DNA from: a virus
Length of the DNA: 41,341 nucleotides
IMG/VR virus record: IMGVR_UViG_3300034012_000426
Span: 1 to 41,341 of that record
Direction: 5' to 3' (one strand)
Positions 27,633 through 35,953 of the stretch are shown here, in pieces (position 1 is the stretch's first letter; each line of letters begins with the position of its first letter). The notes below the pieces were generated by a model. It was not told where the DNA came from. It was given only the letters and a program-made list of their open reading frames with translations, and searched no databases. A program made the position numbers and the translations under genes.

Positions 27633-29537
27633 CTAGCAAGCCATCAGCACGCAGGGCACGCAGTAGCTGCCATCGTCATAGGTGCAGGTGACGTGAGTTG
27701 AAGTCACCTTGGCGATGGTTTTGCTGCGGATGATGTCGTCGACCTGGGGCTTGGCGGTGCCATCACCAGCGGACATCAGAAGATCTCCGCGCTGCACCGT
27801 GACGCCCTCTGCAATGCGGATGATGAAGTCACCCGTCATCGCGCAGTAGAAGTCGTCGGTGTAGGTATCGTCATCGTCGTCCCATGCTTGGAACACGCCG
27901 GACACGTTGGGATCGCCTTCAACGTCGCTCACCTTCATACGGTTGAGCTGTTCGTTCTCTTCATCGCCCCATTCGCACATCTCGTCGATGTTGCTCAGTA
28001 CGGTGCCACGCAAGATCTCTTCGCGTTCAGCGCCACCAGGGAGCTGAGCCCAACGGGAAAGGTGAGCACCGTTGTAGCTGACGGTAGTACCGGAAACGGA
28101 AATACTGCCTTCGCCTATATTATCTTGAGCAAACTGCACCAGGTCGCCGTCATTTGTTTTTCTGTTGACGTACATTGGTGCGCCACTTTCTCTTGAAAGC
28201 TCTGCATAGCCTATTGGGGACAATGCAATGCCAGTAACCGTGCCATCTAGCGAAAGATTGGTACGTCCGATGCCGATTACACCGCCGTTTGAAATCCTCA
28301 TCCGCTCCGTCGGGCTGCTCGCTCCGTCGGCGGTAGTGGAGAACACTAGTCTTGACGGAAGGTCATTTGATCCGGGGGTTCCGTCTACTTCAGCAAGTAC
28401 ATATGCCCCAGGTGTGTCTAGGTCTGTACCATCATGACCACAAAAAGCAATTGATCCGAGAGTATCTCCATTTTGAACAACTGAGGTCGAGCGTACTTTG
28501 CCAAAACGCAGCGATGGTCCGGTAGTGTCGTTTGCGGTGTTGGTTAAGTTGAGGGAAGACGGCAGCATGCCAGCTCCTTCAGCCTGAATTGAAGCTTGGA
28601 TTGTGCCAACACTACGACTAGTAGACGTGCCAACTAACAGGCGTCCTGAGCTGTCGATGCGGGCGCGTTCTGTGCTGTTTGTGCCAAACGTTAAAGGGCT
28701 TGTTGTTGTCGTATAAAGATCGGTTTGCCAAGAACCACTATAAATAGTTCTTAGAAAAGCTTTTTCTGGGCTTCCGTCGCCAGTTTGATTAAATGTAAGC
28801 TTCCACCCACCACCGCTTGCTCCACTGTGAGTGCCCCCAAGTCTTAAAAGTTCATAAACAGTGCCATCGGAAACATTTGCTGAACTATGAAGTTGTGCTC
28901 CAGGTGCAGTAGTGCCAATCCCTACCGCTTCTGCTGACGCATCAACAAAGAAAAGCGAAGAGTTTGTATCGCCTTCAATGCGGAAATCATAATTAGCGCC
29001 GCCATCGTTGAACACCACCTCGCTGGTGCCCCATTCGACGCGCTCGACGCCGTTGGTGGTTATCGCTACTTGGTCGGCGCCGGGTGAATAGATGCCGGTG
29101 TTTAGGTCGCCGGTGAAGGTAACTGTTGGAGCGCTGTCCGTACCAAGCGGCACATCTACCGGCAGCGCAGAGGTAATGCCAGTAGTGGTGGTGGTCAGAC
29201 GCACCGTGCCGCCGGTGGTAATGCCAAGCTGATCAGCGTTTGGGCTATAGATGCCCGTATTCAGGTCCGACGCGAACGCCAAGCCGGGGGCCGAGACCGT
29301 ACCTGCCTCAATGGTCAGCGTGCCATCCAGTTCTCTCAGTGTGATCCAAGCGTTGTTGGCAGCATTACGGAGCTTCAACAGCCCGGTGCTGGTATCAGCC
29401 CACCACTGGTAGGCATACATGGTTGCTGGCTCTGTCGCGCCGCTGTTGTTGCTGACGATGGCGGCCAGCGCGTTGTTCAGGTCAGAGCGGACAGCAGCAC
29501 CAGTGCCGTTAGCGATGACGTAATCGTGTTGAGCCAC
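27633..29537 (-). CDS. Tail fibre protein with repeated module and C-terminal chaperone-like domain
   Basis: 634 residues. The N-terminal 70 residues ('QHDYVIANGTGAAVRSDLNN', 'YAYQWWADTSTGLLKLRNAA') are a phage attachment module shared by many marine phage fibres. Two copies of a beta module 'DLNTGIYSPxADQxxITTxG' follow (about 91-110 and 144-163). Long beta-rich parts lead to a C-terminus 'GDFIIRIAEGVTVQRGDLLM', 'IRSKTIAKVTSTHVTCTY' and 'SYCVPCVLMAC', like G2-type intramolecular chaperone domains that may be cleaved off after trimer folding. It would bind the host surface and follows the J-like tail tip protein. Confidence 0.85.
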   Translation of the reverse strand: MAQHDYVIANGTGAAVRSDLNNALAAIVSNNSGATEPATMYAYQWWADTSTGLLKLRNAANNAWITLRELDGTLTIEAGTVSAPGLAFASDLNTGIYSPNADQLGITTGGTVRLTTTTTGITSALPVDVPLGTDSAPTVTFTGDLNTGIYSPGADQVAITTNGVERVEWGTSEVVFNDGGANYDFRIEGDTNSSLFFVDASAEAVGIGTTAPGAQLHSSANVSDGTVYELLRLGGTHSGASGGGWKLTFNQTGDGSPEKAFLRTIYSGSWQTDLYTTTTSPLTFGTNSTERARIDSSGRLLVGTSTSRSVGTIQASIQAEGAGMLPSSLNLTNTANDTTGPSLRFGKVRSTSVVQNGDTLGSIAFCGHDGTDLDTPGAYVLAEVDGTPGSNDLPSRLVFSTTADGASSPTERMRISNGGVIGIGRTNLSLDGTVTGIALSPIGYAELSRESGAPMYVNRKTNDGDLVQFAQDNIGEGSISVSGTTVSYNGAHLSRWAQLPGGAEREEILRGTVLSNIDEMCEWGDEENEQLNRMKVSDVEGDPNVSGVFQAWDDDDDTYTDDFYCAMTGDFIIRIAEGVTVQRGDLLMSAGDGTAKPQVDDIIRSKTIAKVTSTHVTCTYDDGSYCVPCVLMAC

Positions 29538-29565
29538 AACTTACAAGACAGGCAGTGTCTACACT

Positions 29566-32500
29566 TTAAACGCCCTTGCCAAATCCGACTGCACTCCACA
29601 GGAAGTTCCTGTCAACTGCGGTGCCACTACTGTTCCTGAAGGTGACATCAAAGCCTGTGCTGGTCACGTTGGTGACGTTGAAGTAGTCACCTGTTGCAAG
29701 GTTCTGGGCCACAATGCCGACGCTGGGCAGGTAAGCATTGATGCCGCCGAGGCTGGCAGTGCCGGTAAAGAACGCTTTGTCAAACGTGATGGACTTGGTG
29801 CCTGCCGTACTGGCGACCGCTCCAACCGATTGCTCTGTCCTGCGCTGGAACGTTGCCTCATAGCCCAGTTCATCAATCAAGATGTTCTCTGCTGGGTCAT
29901 TGCTAGTCAGCTCTGCCTTGAACTGGAAGCCACGGCCAAGGAAAGTGCCATTGACGAACTCCTGCCAGCTTGTCCAGGTTGGCGTGCCGCTTGGGTTGTC
30001 GCTGGTACGCCGCAGGTACAGCTTGCTATTGACCGAATCGACCACACCGCCGTCCCAATCAGACCAGTCATCAACCAAGCCATTACGACTGTCGATCAGG
30101 TCGCTAGGGAAAAATCCGCGAGTGACAAAGAACCTAGTCAGGTCAACCGAATACGAAGCGCCGAGGTCCAAGGTTGCATTGAACTCATAAGTGCCTGTCC
30201 CAACCGTGTCACCGATGAAGTCCATCACCGGCAGCAGGTCAAAATCCACCACGTCATCAATCTCCTCATCCCCGTCAAGGGTGAGGGCGTCATAGTCCTC
30301 GTTGTAGAACACGTCCGTCTTGTTGCCCTGGAATGGCGGCACATCCGCATCCTCACGCCTTGACTGCACCAGCAGCCGTCCAAGCGCATCAGGAAAGTCA
30401 ACGATGACACTGGTTTCTGCTGCAGACTGTCGGCCGCCGTCATCCTCAAACTTGACCAGGATCTCACCCTCGACCAGCGGCACAATTGCTTCCGTGTTGT
30501 GGCCTGCGATCGCAGGGATCAGGTCAACGCTGTTGCTCCATGTGCCAGTGCCATTCGTAAGGTTGGTGTGCCTGATGTGAACACGGCCAGCCACCTTCAC
30601 GTCTAGATCAACCGTTGCATCCCACCGCAGGCGGGCGCTGTTAGCGCTAATGGCCTCAATCGTCAAGTTTTGCACGTTGCCGGGAGATGCCGTCTTGCCG
30701 ATCAGCGCAAACTGTGCCGTTGCGGTGGAGCTGATCCGTCCGGTAAGGCCAATGCTGACGATTTGGACGTACAGCGTCCCAGCACGCAACCCAGTCAGCC
30801 GGATCGACGGTGATGTCGTCTCCAGTTGCCGCCAATTGTCATTGTCAATTTTGTACTGCAACCGATAGTTGACCGCCTTGATGGCGCGGTTGGCAACAAT
30901 CCTGACGGTTGGCTCAATCCAGCTCAGCTCAAAAGCAGTAAGCACGTTGGAGCCGTCAACGTACAGGTGCTCAGTGCCATCAATGCTGCTCGGCGGATCA
31001 GGTGCAGGTTCAACGATTGGTTCCTGCGGGATGGTGTTCGGATCGGTCAGGCCGCCATCGCCTACGTCACGGAACGACAGCTTTAGGTCCGATTCAATCG
31101 CGGCATAGATGCTGGCGTTATATGACAGCGCCGTGATGCCGTAGATGCCATCTTCACCCTCGGCAACCGTGATGACACGGAACTGCTGCGTCTGCGTGCC
31201 GGTGCTTTGGATAATCCAAATGCTCTGCGGATTAGGAGATTCGCTAAATGCACTGCTGACCGTGACCACGCTGCCCGCTAAACCGCTGATGCTGCGCGTT
31301 TCGACCAAGCCCGTAGGCAGCAGCACGCTGATGGTTGGGCTTCCTCCCAAGGTGGGAGCAGAATCAAGAGTTACGGTCGTCGTCGTTGCTGCGCTGATCC
31401 TGCCGCCCTGCCTGCTACCAGCCTTCATCGGGTCGGCAATGTCAATCACCATTCCAGGCCGCAGGACGATGCCACTATCAAGCGACACCGAAAATGTGAC
31501 GGTCTCAGTCAGGTTCTGCTCTGAGAGCAACGCCCACTTGCCCAAGCGGTGCGCCTGACCCTGCGAGTAGCAGCCAATGGCCTTGATGTCCTTATTGATG
31601 ATGCCGTATTTAGCAACCGCATCTGCCAGCTCGACATATTCATAAGTGACCTCACCAAGCTGCTGGTAGGTCTGGTATGCAACCGTTGCGGTGGTGTGCC
31701 GTGCCTTCTGTGCGCTGCCGCTGTAGCTGAACAGCCCATCAACGACATTGGCAGGTGTCAACAGGTACTGCGGATCTGCAGGCTTGTCCTGCAACACCAC
31801 CATCGACCCGGCGCCGTAGTAGGCAATGCCACGAAACAGGGCGACGAACTCTTGGATGACGTTGTAGACCTCATCACGGCTGTTGATCAGCATGTTGCAA
31901 CTGAACCGTGGCTCCTGACCGCCGCGTCCGTTGCTGACAAGCGTGTTGCAGTATTGGCTGATGGCGAAAAAGTCGTAACGGTCAAGGCTGCTGGTTGGAA
32001 TGCCTGCGCCGTAGCGCGTACTGGTCATCAAGTCCCACAAGCACCAAGCTGGGTCTGCGCACCATGTAGCAGCGCCAAACGTGCCGTCCCAGACGCCTGA
32101 GTAGGTAACGCGCCCTGGGTAGGTCGTCGTATCAACGGTGGCGTTGCTGGGTAGCTGCACCTTGATGCCACGCACCAGATACTTACGGGCTGGCACCGTG
32201 TCAAACTGCCGCGAGTCAAACCGCAAGAAAGTCAGTGCGCTGTTGGGATAACGCAGCTTTTCGTCAATGATCTCGGTGTAGCTGCTGAAGTAAGTGCGGT
32301 TTTGCCTGCGGGCGCTGGTCTCATCAGCACTGTTGCGGACAACGCGGATATCAACAGGGAACGCACCCGATAGGCTGACTATATAGTCACGCTGATAGCT
32401 ATTGGTGGTCTTGCCGCTGATGGTGTCATCAAATAGCTTGGTAAAGCCGCCACCGTTGTATTGGATGTAAACGCCAATGCTGACGCTATGGCCGATGATG

Positions 32501-33378
32501 TCGCCGTCGTCTTCAATGATCTGCAGTGCTGGTAGCTGCACCGTGACGCGCACACGGTCAACATCAGTATCCGTGACGGTACGGGTTACAGATGCAGCAT
32601 TTGTGACCTCAACGTTGACGGTCTTTTCAGACTGCGTGCCTTCGGTGTTAGGGATGTATGCCTGATTCTGCGTTCCGTTGCGGGTGACAACGGTGTAGCC
32701 AGTGAAGTTATCAATGCCGCTGCTGCTTTGAATCGGTGTGCCGTCCAGGTAGATGCCCTTAACGCCGTTCTCAATGCCTTGGATTTCGCCTTCGCTGATC
32801 AGGTCAAGAACACTGCCGTATTGGACCGATTGCAGCGAGTCATCGGCCTCCGTTGGTACATGCGTCGTGCCACCACCACCTTTGCCACCGCCACCGCCAC
32901 CACCCCCTGCACCAGCGATCGTGGCACCAAGGCCAGCGTTGTGGACGCGAATGTTGCCCGCAATGAAGGTGTGCTGGCCTTCAACGGTCAGGTTGTAAAC
33001 CGTGCCAGGCTCTAGCGATTGCTTGGCGATGATGGGCCGCAGGTGCCCTAAGCCGTCAATCAGGCAGTCATCAGGCCCCAGCGTGTCAATGCAAACAAAC
33101 GCATTGAACTGGTTGAGTACCCAGTGATTAGGCGTTGCATCAAGGTGTTTGCCACCCCAGTAGCTGTAACGGGTAATCGGTTCGCTGTCGTGGACATGCA
33201 GCTTGAGGATCTTGGCAGGCAGGATCTGCCCTTGATCGTCAAAGCTCAGAACGATGTCACCGGGCTTCAGCTCATCAATGCGGCACTGCCCGCCAGGGAT
33301 ATCGACAAGCGTGTATCCAGGGAAGCAGCCGCCGCCACCACCGCCACCGCCACCACCAGCACCTTGGATCTGTGTCAT
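29566..33378 (-). CDS. Lambda J-like tail tip/host specificity protein with Hint domain
   Basis: 1270 residues. After MTQIQGA and ten glycines a Hint domain occupies residues 18-147. Next come another Gly run and the J body: 'DSLQSVQYGSVLDLISEGEI', 'TYFSSYTEIIDEKLRYPNSA', 'YSGVWDGTFGAATWCADPAW', 'CLWDLMTSTRYGAGIPTSSL', which match lambda gpJ tail-tip hub domains. Fibronectin type III-like domains lie around 810-990 ('LQYKIDNDNWRQLE', 'LRAGTLYVQIVSIGLTGRIS'). The C-terminal 270 residues are a beta-rich, likely host-binding end. J closes the tail tip and determines host range. The start overlaps the gene I homologue. Confidence 0.93.
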   Translation of the reverse strand: MTQIQGAGGGGGGGGGGCFPGYTLVDIPGGQCRIDELKPGDIVLSFDDQGQILPAKILKLHVHDSEPITRYSYWGGKHLDATPNHWVLNQFNAFVCIDTLGPDDCLIDGLGHLRPIIAKQSLEPGTVYNLTVEGQHTFIAGNIRVHNAGLGATIAGAGGGGGGGGKGGGGTTHVPTEADDSLQSVQYGSVLDLISEGEIQGIENGVKGIYLDGTPIQSSSGIDNFTGYTVVTRNGTQNQAYIPNTEGTQSEKTVNVEVTNAASVTRTVTDTDVDRVRVTVQLPALQIIEDDGDIIGHSVSIGVYIQYNGGGFTKLFDDTISGKTTNSYQRDYIVSLSGAFPVDIRVVRNSADETSARRQNRTYFSSYTEIIDEKLRYPNSALTFLRFDSRQFDTVPARKYLVRGIKVQLPSNATVDTTTYPGRVTYSGVWDGTFGAATWCADPAWCLWDLMTSTRYGAGIPTSSLDRYDFFAISQYCNTLVSNGRGGQEPRFSCNMLINSRDEVYNVIQEFVALFRGIAYYGAGSMVVLQDKPADPQYLLTPANVVDGLFSYSGSAQKARHTTATVAYQTYQQLGEVTYEYVELADAVAKYGIINKDIKAIGCYSQGQAHRLGKWALLSEQNLTETVTFSVSLDSGIVLRPGMVIDIADPMKAGSRQGGRISAATTTTVTLDSAPTLGGSPTISVLLPTGLVETRSISGLAGSVVTVSSAFSESPNPQSIWIIQSTGTQTQQFRVITVAEGEDGIYGITALSYNASIYAAIESDLKLSFRDVGDGGLTDPNTIPQEPIVEPAPDPPSSIDGTEHLYVDGSNVLTAFELSWIEPTVRIVANRAIKAVNYRLQYKIDNDNWRQLETTSPSIRLTGLRAGTLYVQIVSIGLTGRISSTATAQFALIGKTASPGNVQNLTIEAISANSARLRWDATVDLDVKVAGRVHIRHTNLTNGTGTWSNSVDLIPAIAGHNTEAIVPLVEGEILVKFEDDGGRQSAAETSVIVDFPDALGRLLVQSRREDADVPPFQGNKTDVFYNEDYDALTLDGDEEIDDVVDFDLLPVMDFIGDTVGTGTYEFNATLDLGASYSVDLTRFFVTRGFFPSDLIDSRNGLVDDWSDWDGGVVDSVNSKLYLRRTSDNPSGTPTWTSWQEFVNGTFLGRGFQFKAELTSNDPAENILIDELGYEATFQRRTEQSVGAVASTAGTKSITFDKAFFTGTASLGGINAYLPSVGIVAQNLATGDYFNVTNVTSTGFDVTFRNSSGTAVDRNFLWSAVGFGKGV
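32938..33327 (-). other. Intein-like Hint (BIL-type) domain inside the J-like protein
   Basis: Residues 18-147 of the J-like protein. The N-terminal Cys18 in 'CFPGYTLVDIPGGQCRIDEL' followed by 'KPGDIVLSFDDQG' is intein block A; 'HLDATPNHWVLNQFNAFV' is block B with the TxxH motif; 'VYNLTVEGQHTFIAGNIRVH' plus Asn147 is blocks F and G. The next residue is Ala, not Cys, Ser or Thr, so the classical splicing nucleophile is missing. That fits bacterial intein-like domains, which cleave or splice by other routes. There is no homing endonuclease insert. The domain is bounded on both sides by glycine runs. Confidence 0.88.
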
Positions 33379-34019
33379 CTCAGTTGATCAACGTCAAGGC
33401 CAGCGCTTAGGACTGCTGAGCCAGCAAAGACCCGACCATAAGCAATCGGAACCGGCAATCCCTGCTGGCTGGTGTTGTTGATGCCGCTGAAGCTGAAGCT
33501 CTCAAGCCTGGCTGCTTCCTTGCCGCGCACTAACGGCGAGATGTTGGGTTGCGGCGAAATCATCTGCGCAACACCGCCAAGTAACAGCGCAGCACCAAGT
33601 CCGCCAATTGCCGTGGCTGCAGCACCACCAATAATTCCAGCTCCAGCCCCAGCCAATCCTGCACCCAAGCCTAGAAAACCTCCAGCCGCAGGGCCAAGGA
33701 CAATGGCAGCCAAGACAAGACCGATGCCTGCAAAAACCTGCCCGACACCTTGACCAGCACCTGCGATCACCGGGGCAATGCTGAACACCTCACGCTCTGA
33801 CCAAGGCAGGCAGACCAGCTCTGCATTTTCTGGCCCGATGCGCTCCTTGCCGACCGTGACGCGATAACCCCAATCGCTTTTAATCAGCCACTGCTCAAGA
33901 TCAGGAAAGTTCACACACAACGCCTTGATTGCTTGCGCTGGTGTGTCTACTTCAAACTCGAAACGGCAGCGGCCACCTAGGAACTTGCGGAGGGCGCCGT
34001 AGACCTTAACGACTTTCAT
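33375..34019 (-). CDS. Lambda I-like tail assembly protein
   Basis: 214 residues. The N-terminal beta-grasp-like part ('KVVKVYGALRKFLGGRCRFE', 'AIKALCVNFPDLEQWLIKSD', 'LVCLPWSEREVFSIAPVIAG') matches lambda gpI. A long Gly/Ala hydrophobic stretch ('GIGLVLAAIVLGPAAGGFLG' and on to about residue 150) follows, and the C-terminal 'NISPLVRGKEAARLESFSFS', 'GLPVPIAYGRVFAGSAVLSA' is typical for this family. It is needed for tail tip assembly together with K and J. It overlaps both neighbours. Confidence 0.9.
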   Translation of the reverse strand: MKVVKVYGALRKFLGGRCRFEFEVDTPAQAIKALCVNFPDLEQWLIKSDWGYRVTVGKERIGPENAELVCLPWSEREVFSIAPVIAGAGQGVGQVFAGIGLVLAAIVLGPAAGGFLGLGAGLAGAGAGIIGGAAATAIGGLGAALLLGGVAQMISPQPNISPLVRGKEAARLESFSFSGINNTSQQGLPVPIAYGRVFAGSAVLSAGLDVDQLR

Positions 34020-34719
34020 GCCGCAGGACCATGGCAGTGCTCTTTACATAGTAGCCGCCGTACACGTCTCGACTAGATAGCCGCCCCTGCACATGATGCA
34101 AAATCTGCTGGTCACCAAGGTAAATGGCGCCGTGGTTAGGCAGGTCAGCGCCAAGCTGCATCAAGATCGCGTCGCCGTACTGCAACTCATCAAACGGCAC
34201 GCGCCGGAAGCCTTGGGACTTGTACCCATTGACGTACAGGTTTTCACCACGCTCCCAGAAGCCATCACGCCTCGGGAAGTCGGCCAGCTCCAAACCCCAT
34301 TCACGCTGATACCAGTCACGGCACAGGCTGTAGCAATCCACCACGCCAAAGACAAACTCACGCCCGACATATGGCAGCTCAAAGTCAGACGGCTCGCACT
34401 GGCCCCATTCCTCAGTCTTGGGGTTGACGATCACCCATGGCAGGCGGCTGCTATTGCAACCGATACGGTCCGCATCTGACGGCTCAGGCTTGGTGACAGG
34501 GTGGCTGTGAACGATCGCCACGACCTCGCCCAAATCTTCAGCCGCTGCATAGTCGGCAGGGTCCAACACGAAGTGCTCATCAGGCGTTGCGGCGATATTG
34601 CTGCAGGCGTAAAACCGCTTCCGGCCCTTGACCACATGGACAACCCCGCACATTTCCTTGGGGTCGCATGCCTGCGCGTAGGCGAGGATCTCGGTTTGCA
34701 GGGTTGTGCCTAGCTTCAT
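34006..34719 (-). CDS. Lambda K-like tail protein with JAMM and NlpC/P60 domains
   Basis: 237 residues. Domain 1 (about 1-115) is a Mov34/JAMM metalloprotease-like fold with Glu22 in 'KEMCGVV' and 'HSHPVTKPEPSDAD' (His71, His73, Ser81, Asp84). Domain 2 (about 118-235) is an NlpC/P60 cysteine peptidase with Cys129 in 'GVVDCYSLCRDWYQ' and His196 in 'LPNHGAIYLG'. This pairing is diagnostic for lambda gpK. The enzyme probably processes tail tip parts or opens peptidoglycan during DNA entry. Confidence 0.93.
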   Translation of the reverse strand: MKLGTTLQTEILAYAQACDPKEMCGVVHVVKGRKRFYACSNIAATPDEHFVLDPADYAAAEDLGEVVAIVHSHPVTKPEPSDADRIGCNSSRLPWVIVNPKTEEWGQCEPSDFELPYVGREFVFGVVDCYSLCRDWYQREWGLELADFPRRDGFWERGENLYVNGYKSQGFRRVPFDELQYGDAILMQLGADLPNHGAIYLGDQQILHHVQGRLSSRDVYGGYYVKSTAMVLRHESR

Positions 34720-35609
34720 TGCGTTAGACCAGCGCCAGGGAACGAGCCGAACGGCAGCTCTGCAGTGGAGCCAAACCGCAATCGGCAGCTACCAAGCCGC
34801 TTACCGCATACATCCTGCGCCAAGGTGCCGACCACCTGATCGTTGACATTCCAGTAGTTGCTGCCGGTGTAGCCGCATTCTGCCGATCTGTACTGCCACT
34901 GGCACACGTTGGCAATGATCTGACGCCTTGGCAGCATCACGCCTGCAAGGTCAAACTTACTGGCCAGCTCAAATTGCACCAGATCGCGGTTCTCGGATGA
35001 CTTCCGATCGACGTACCAGATCTCTGTCGGAAACCGTGCATTGGGGTCTGCATTGGTCTCGCCGTCTAGAAACTTCTTCAGAGTGCGGATCCTGCGCACA
35101 GTGGCGCCACCAAGGTCATTGCCGGGCGTCGTCGCATTGACCAGCAGCAGAATTGCTGTGATATCACCAGTCAGGTTGCTGATCGTCAGCGTTGGCCGTG
35201 GCAGGCTGCCAGTGTTGCTGTAGTCAAAACCCTCCGCCTTGACCGGAAGCCTGACGTAGGTATTGCTGTTGAAAACGATGTCGCCAGTCACGTTGGCATT
35301 GACGCCGTTATGCCAGTAGTACGTCGTGCTTGCACCATGCAACGTGGTGTCAAGCTGCAGCTCAAACAGCTCGATGATGGCATTCGGCGCCAGTACCGAC
35401 AGTTCTTCGTAGACGCTACTGATCGCTGCCCATGTGACGCCACCATCTGCAATGGTGCTACCGATATCGGTAGGCCAAGCAGGCTGTGTGCTAGCTGATG
35501 TGCCTGCAACAGTGCAGCGAAAAACAAGCCCTGTGGCCTGTACGGACGTTGCACGGACAATTGCGCCAACGCTGTAGGCGGTGCTGCTAGCCCAAGCTGC
35601 GTATGCCAT
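34716..35609 (-). CDS. Lambda L-like minor tail protein with N-terminal carbohydrate-binding-like module
   Basis: 297 residues. Residues about 1-65 ('WASSTAYSVGAIVRATSVQA', 'FRCTVAGTSASTQPAWPTDI') resemble a small carbohydrate-binding module often attached to phage tail proteins. The remainder is lambda gpL-like: 'IELFELQLDTT', 'LPRPTLTISNLTGDITAIL', 'RIRTLKKFLDG', and a C-terminal cysteine set 'CQWQYRSAECGYTG' and 'DVCGKRLGSCRLRFG', four Cys that in gpL bind an iron-sulphur cluster, then 'LPFGSFPG'. It forms part of the tail tip next to M and K. Confidence 0.9.
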   Translation of the reverse strand: MAYAAWASSTAYSVGAIVRATSVQATGLVFRCTVAGTSASTQPAWPTDIGSTIADGGVTWAAISSVYEELSVLAPNAIIELFELQLDTTLHGASTTYYWHNGVNANVTGDIVFNSNTYVRLPVKAEGFDYSNTGSLPRPTLTISNLTGDITAILLLVNATTPGNDLGGATVRRIRTLKKFLDGETNADPNARFPTEIWYVDRKSSENRDLVQFELASKFDLAGVMLPRRQIIANVCQWQYRSAECGYTGSNYWNVNDQVVGTLAQDVCGKRLGSCRLRFGSTAELPFGSFPGAGLTQ

Positions 35610-35953
35610 TAGGGCTCAAACACTTGCTGAAATGTGGCACTGATGGTCGCCCGGCCTGCGTACGTTATGGACTTGCTCCATGATGGACAAATCCATTTGT
35701 ATGCTGTCACCTCATCAGGCGGCGTCCAGTCAAAGGAAGCGCTATCAGCAGCGCGAGCATCAAGGAAGGTTTCAATAGTATCCGCATTAGCTTCGCTGAT
35801 GTTGTTCCATGTCAAGGACCACTCCTTAGGGTTTTGGTTCAGGCCGTAGGTCAGCCGCTGCTGGTAGCCGTCGCCAAACTGCACGGTGCGCACGGTTGGA
35901 GCGCTGCGCTTTTCGGCGCCGTAGCTTGCCGTGATCGCAGGGAAAGTAGCCAT
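35609..35953 (-). CDS. Lambda M-like minor tail protein
   Basis: 114 residues. 'FPAITASYGAEKRSAPTVRT' then 'VQFGDGYQQRLTYGLNQNPK', 'EWSLTWNNISEANADTIETF' and 'FDWTPPDEVTAYKWICPSW' match the gpM/phage minor tail family closely. The protein forms a ring joining the tape measure/tube end to the tail tip. One-base stop/start overlaps occur at both ends. Confidence 0.92.
   Translation of the reverse strand: MATFPAITASYGAEKRSAPTVRTVQFGDGYQQRLTYGLNQNPKEWSLTWNNISEANADTIETFLDARAADSASFDWTPPDEVTAYKWICPSWSKSITYAGRATISATFQQVFEP

Noticed and set aside
27518-27641. Direct repeat GGCCTAGCAAGC as a possible attachment core near integrase
   Set aside because: Only 12 bases long, one copy spans the fibre stop codon and the other is part of a hairpin. 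No tRNA-like sequence is present, so there is no real support for an att site.
29830-30363. A 177-codon plus-strand frame opposite the J-like gene
   Set aside because: Antisense shadow of the J-like gene with no start signal or domain pattern.
33331-33357. Short GGT/GGC-type repeats that might look like a repeat array
   Set aside because: They simply encode the glycine runs flanking the Hint domain; there are no spacers, so this is not a CRISPR array.
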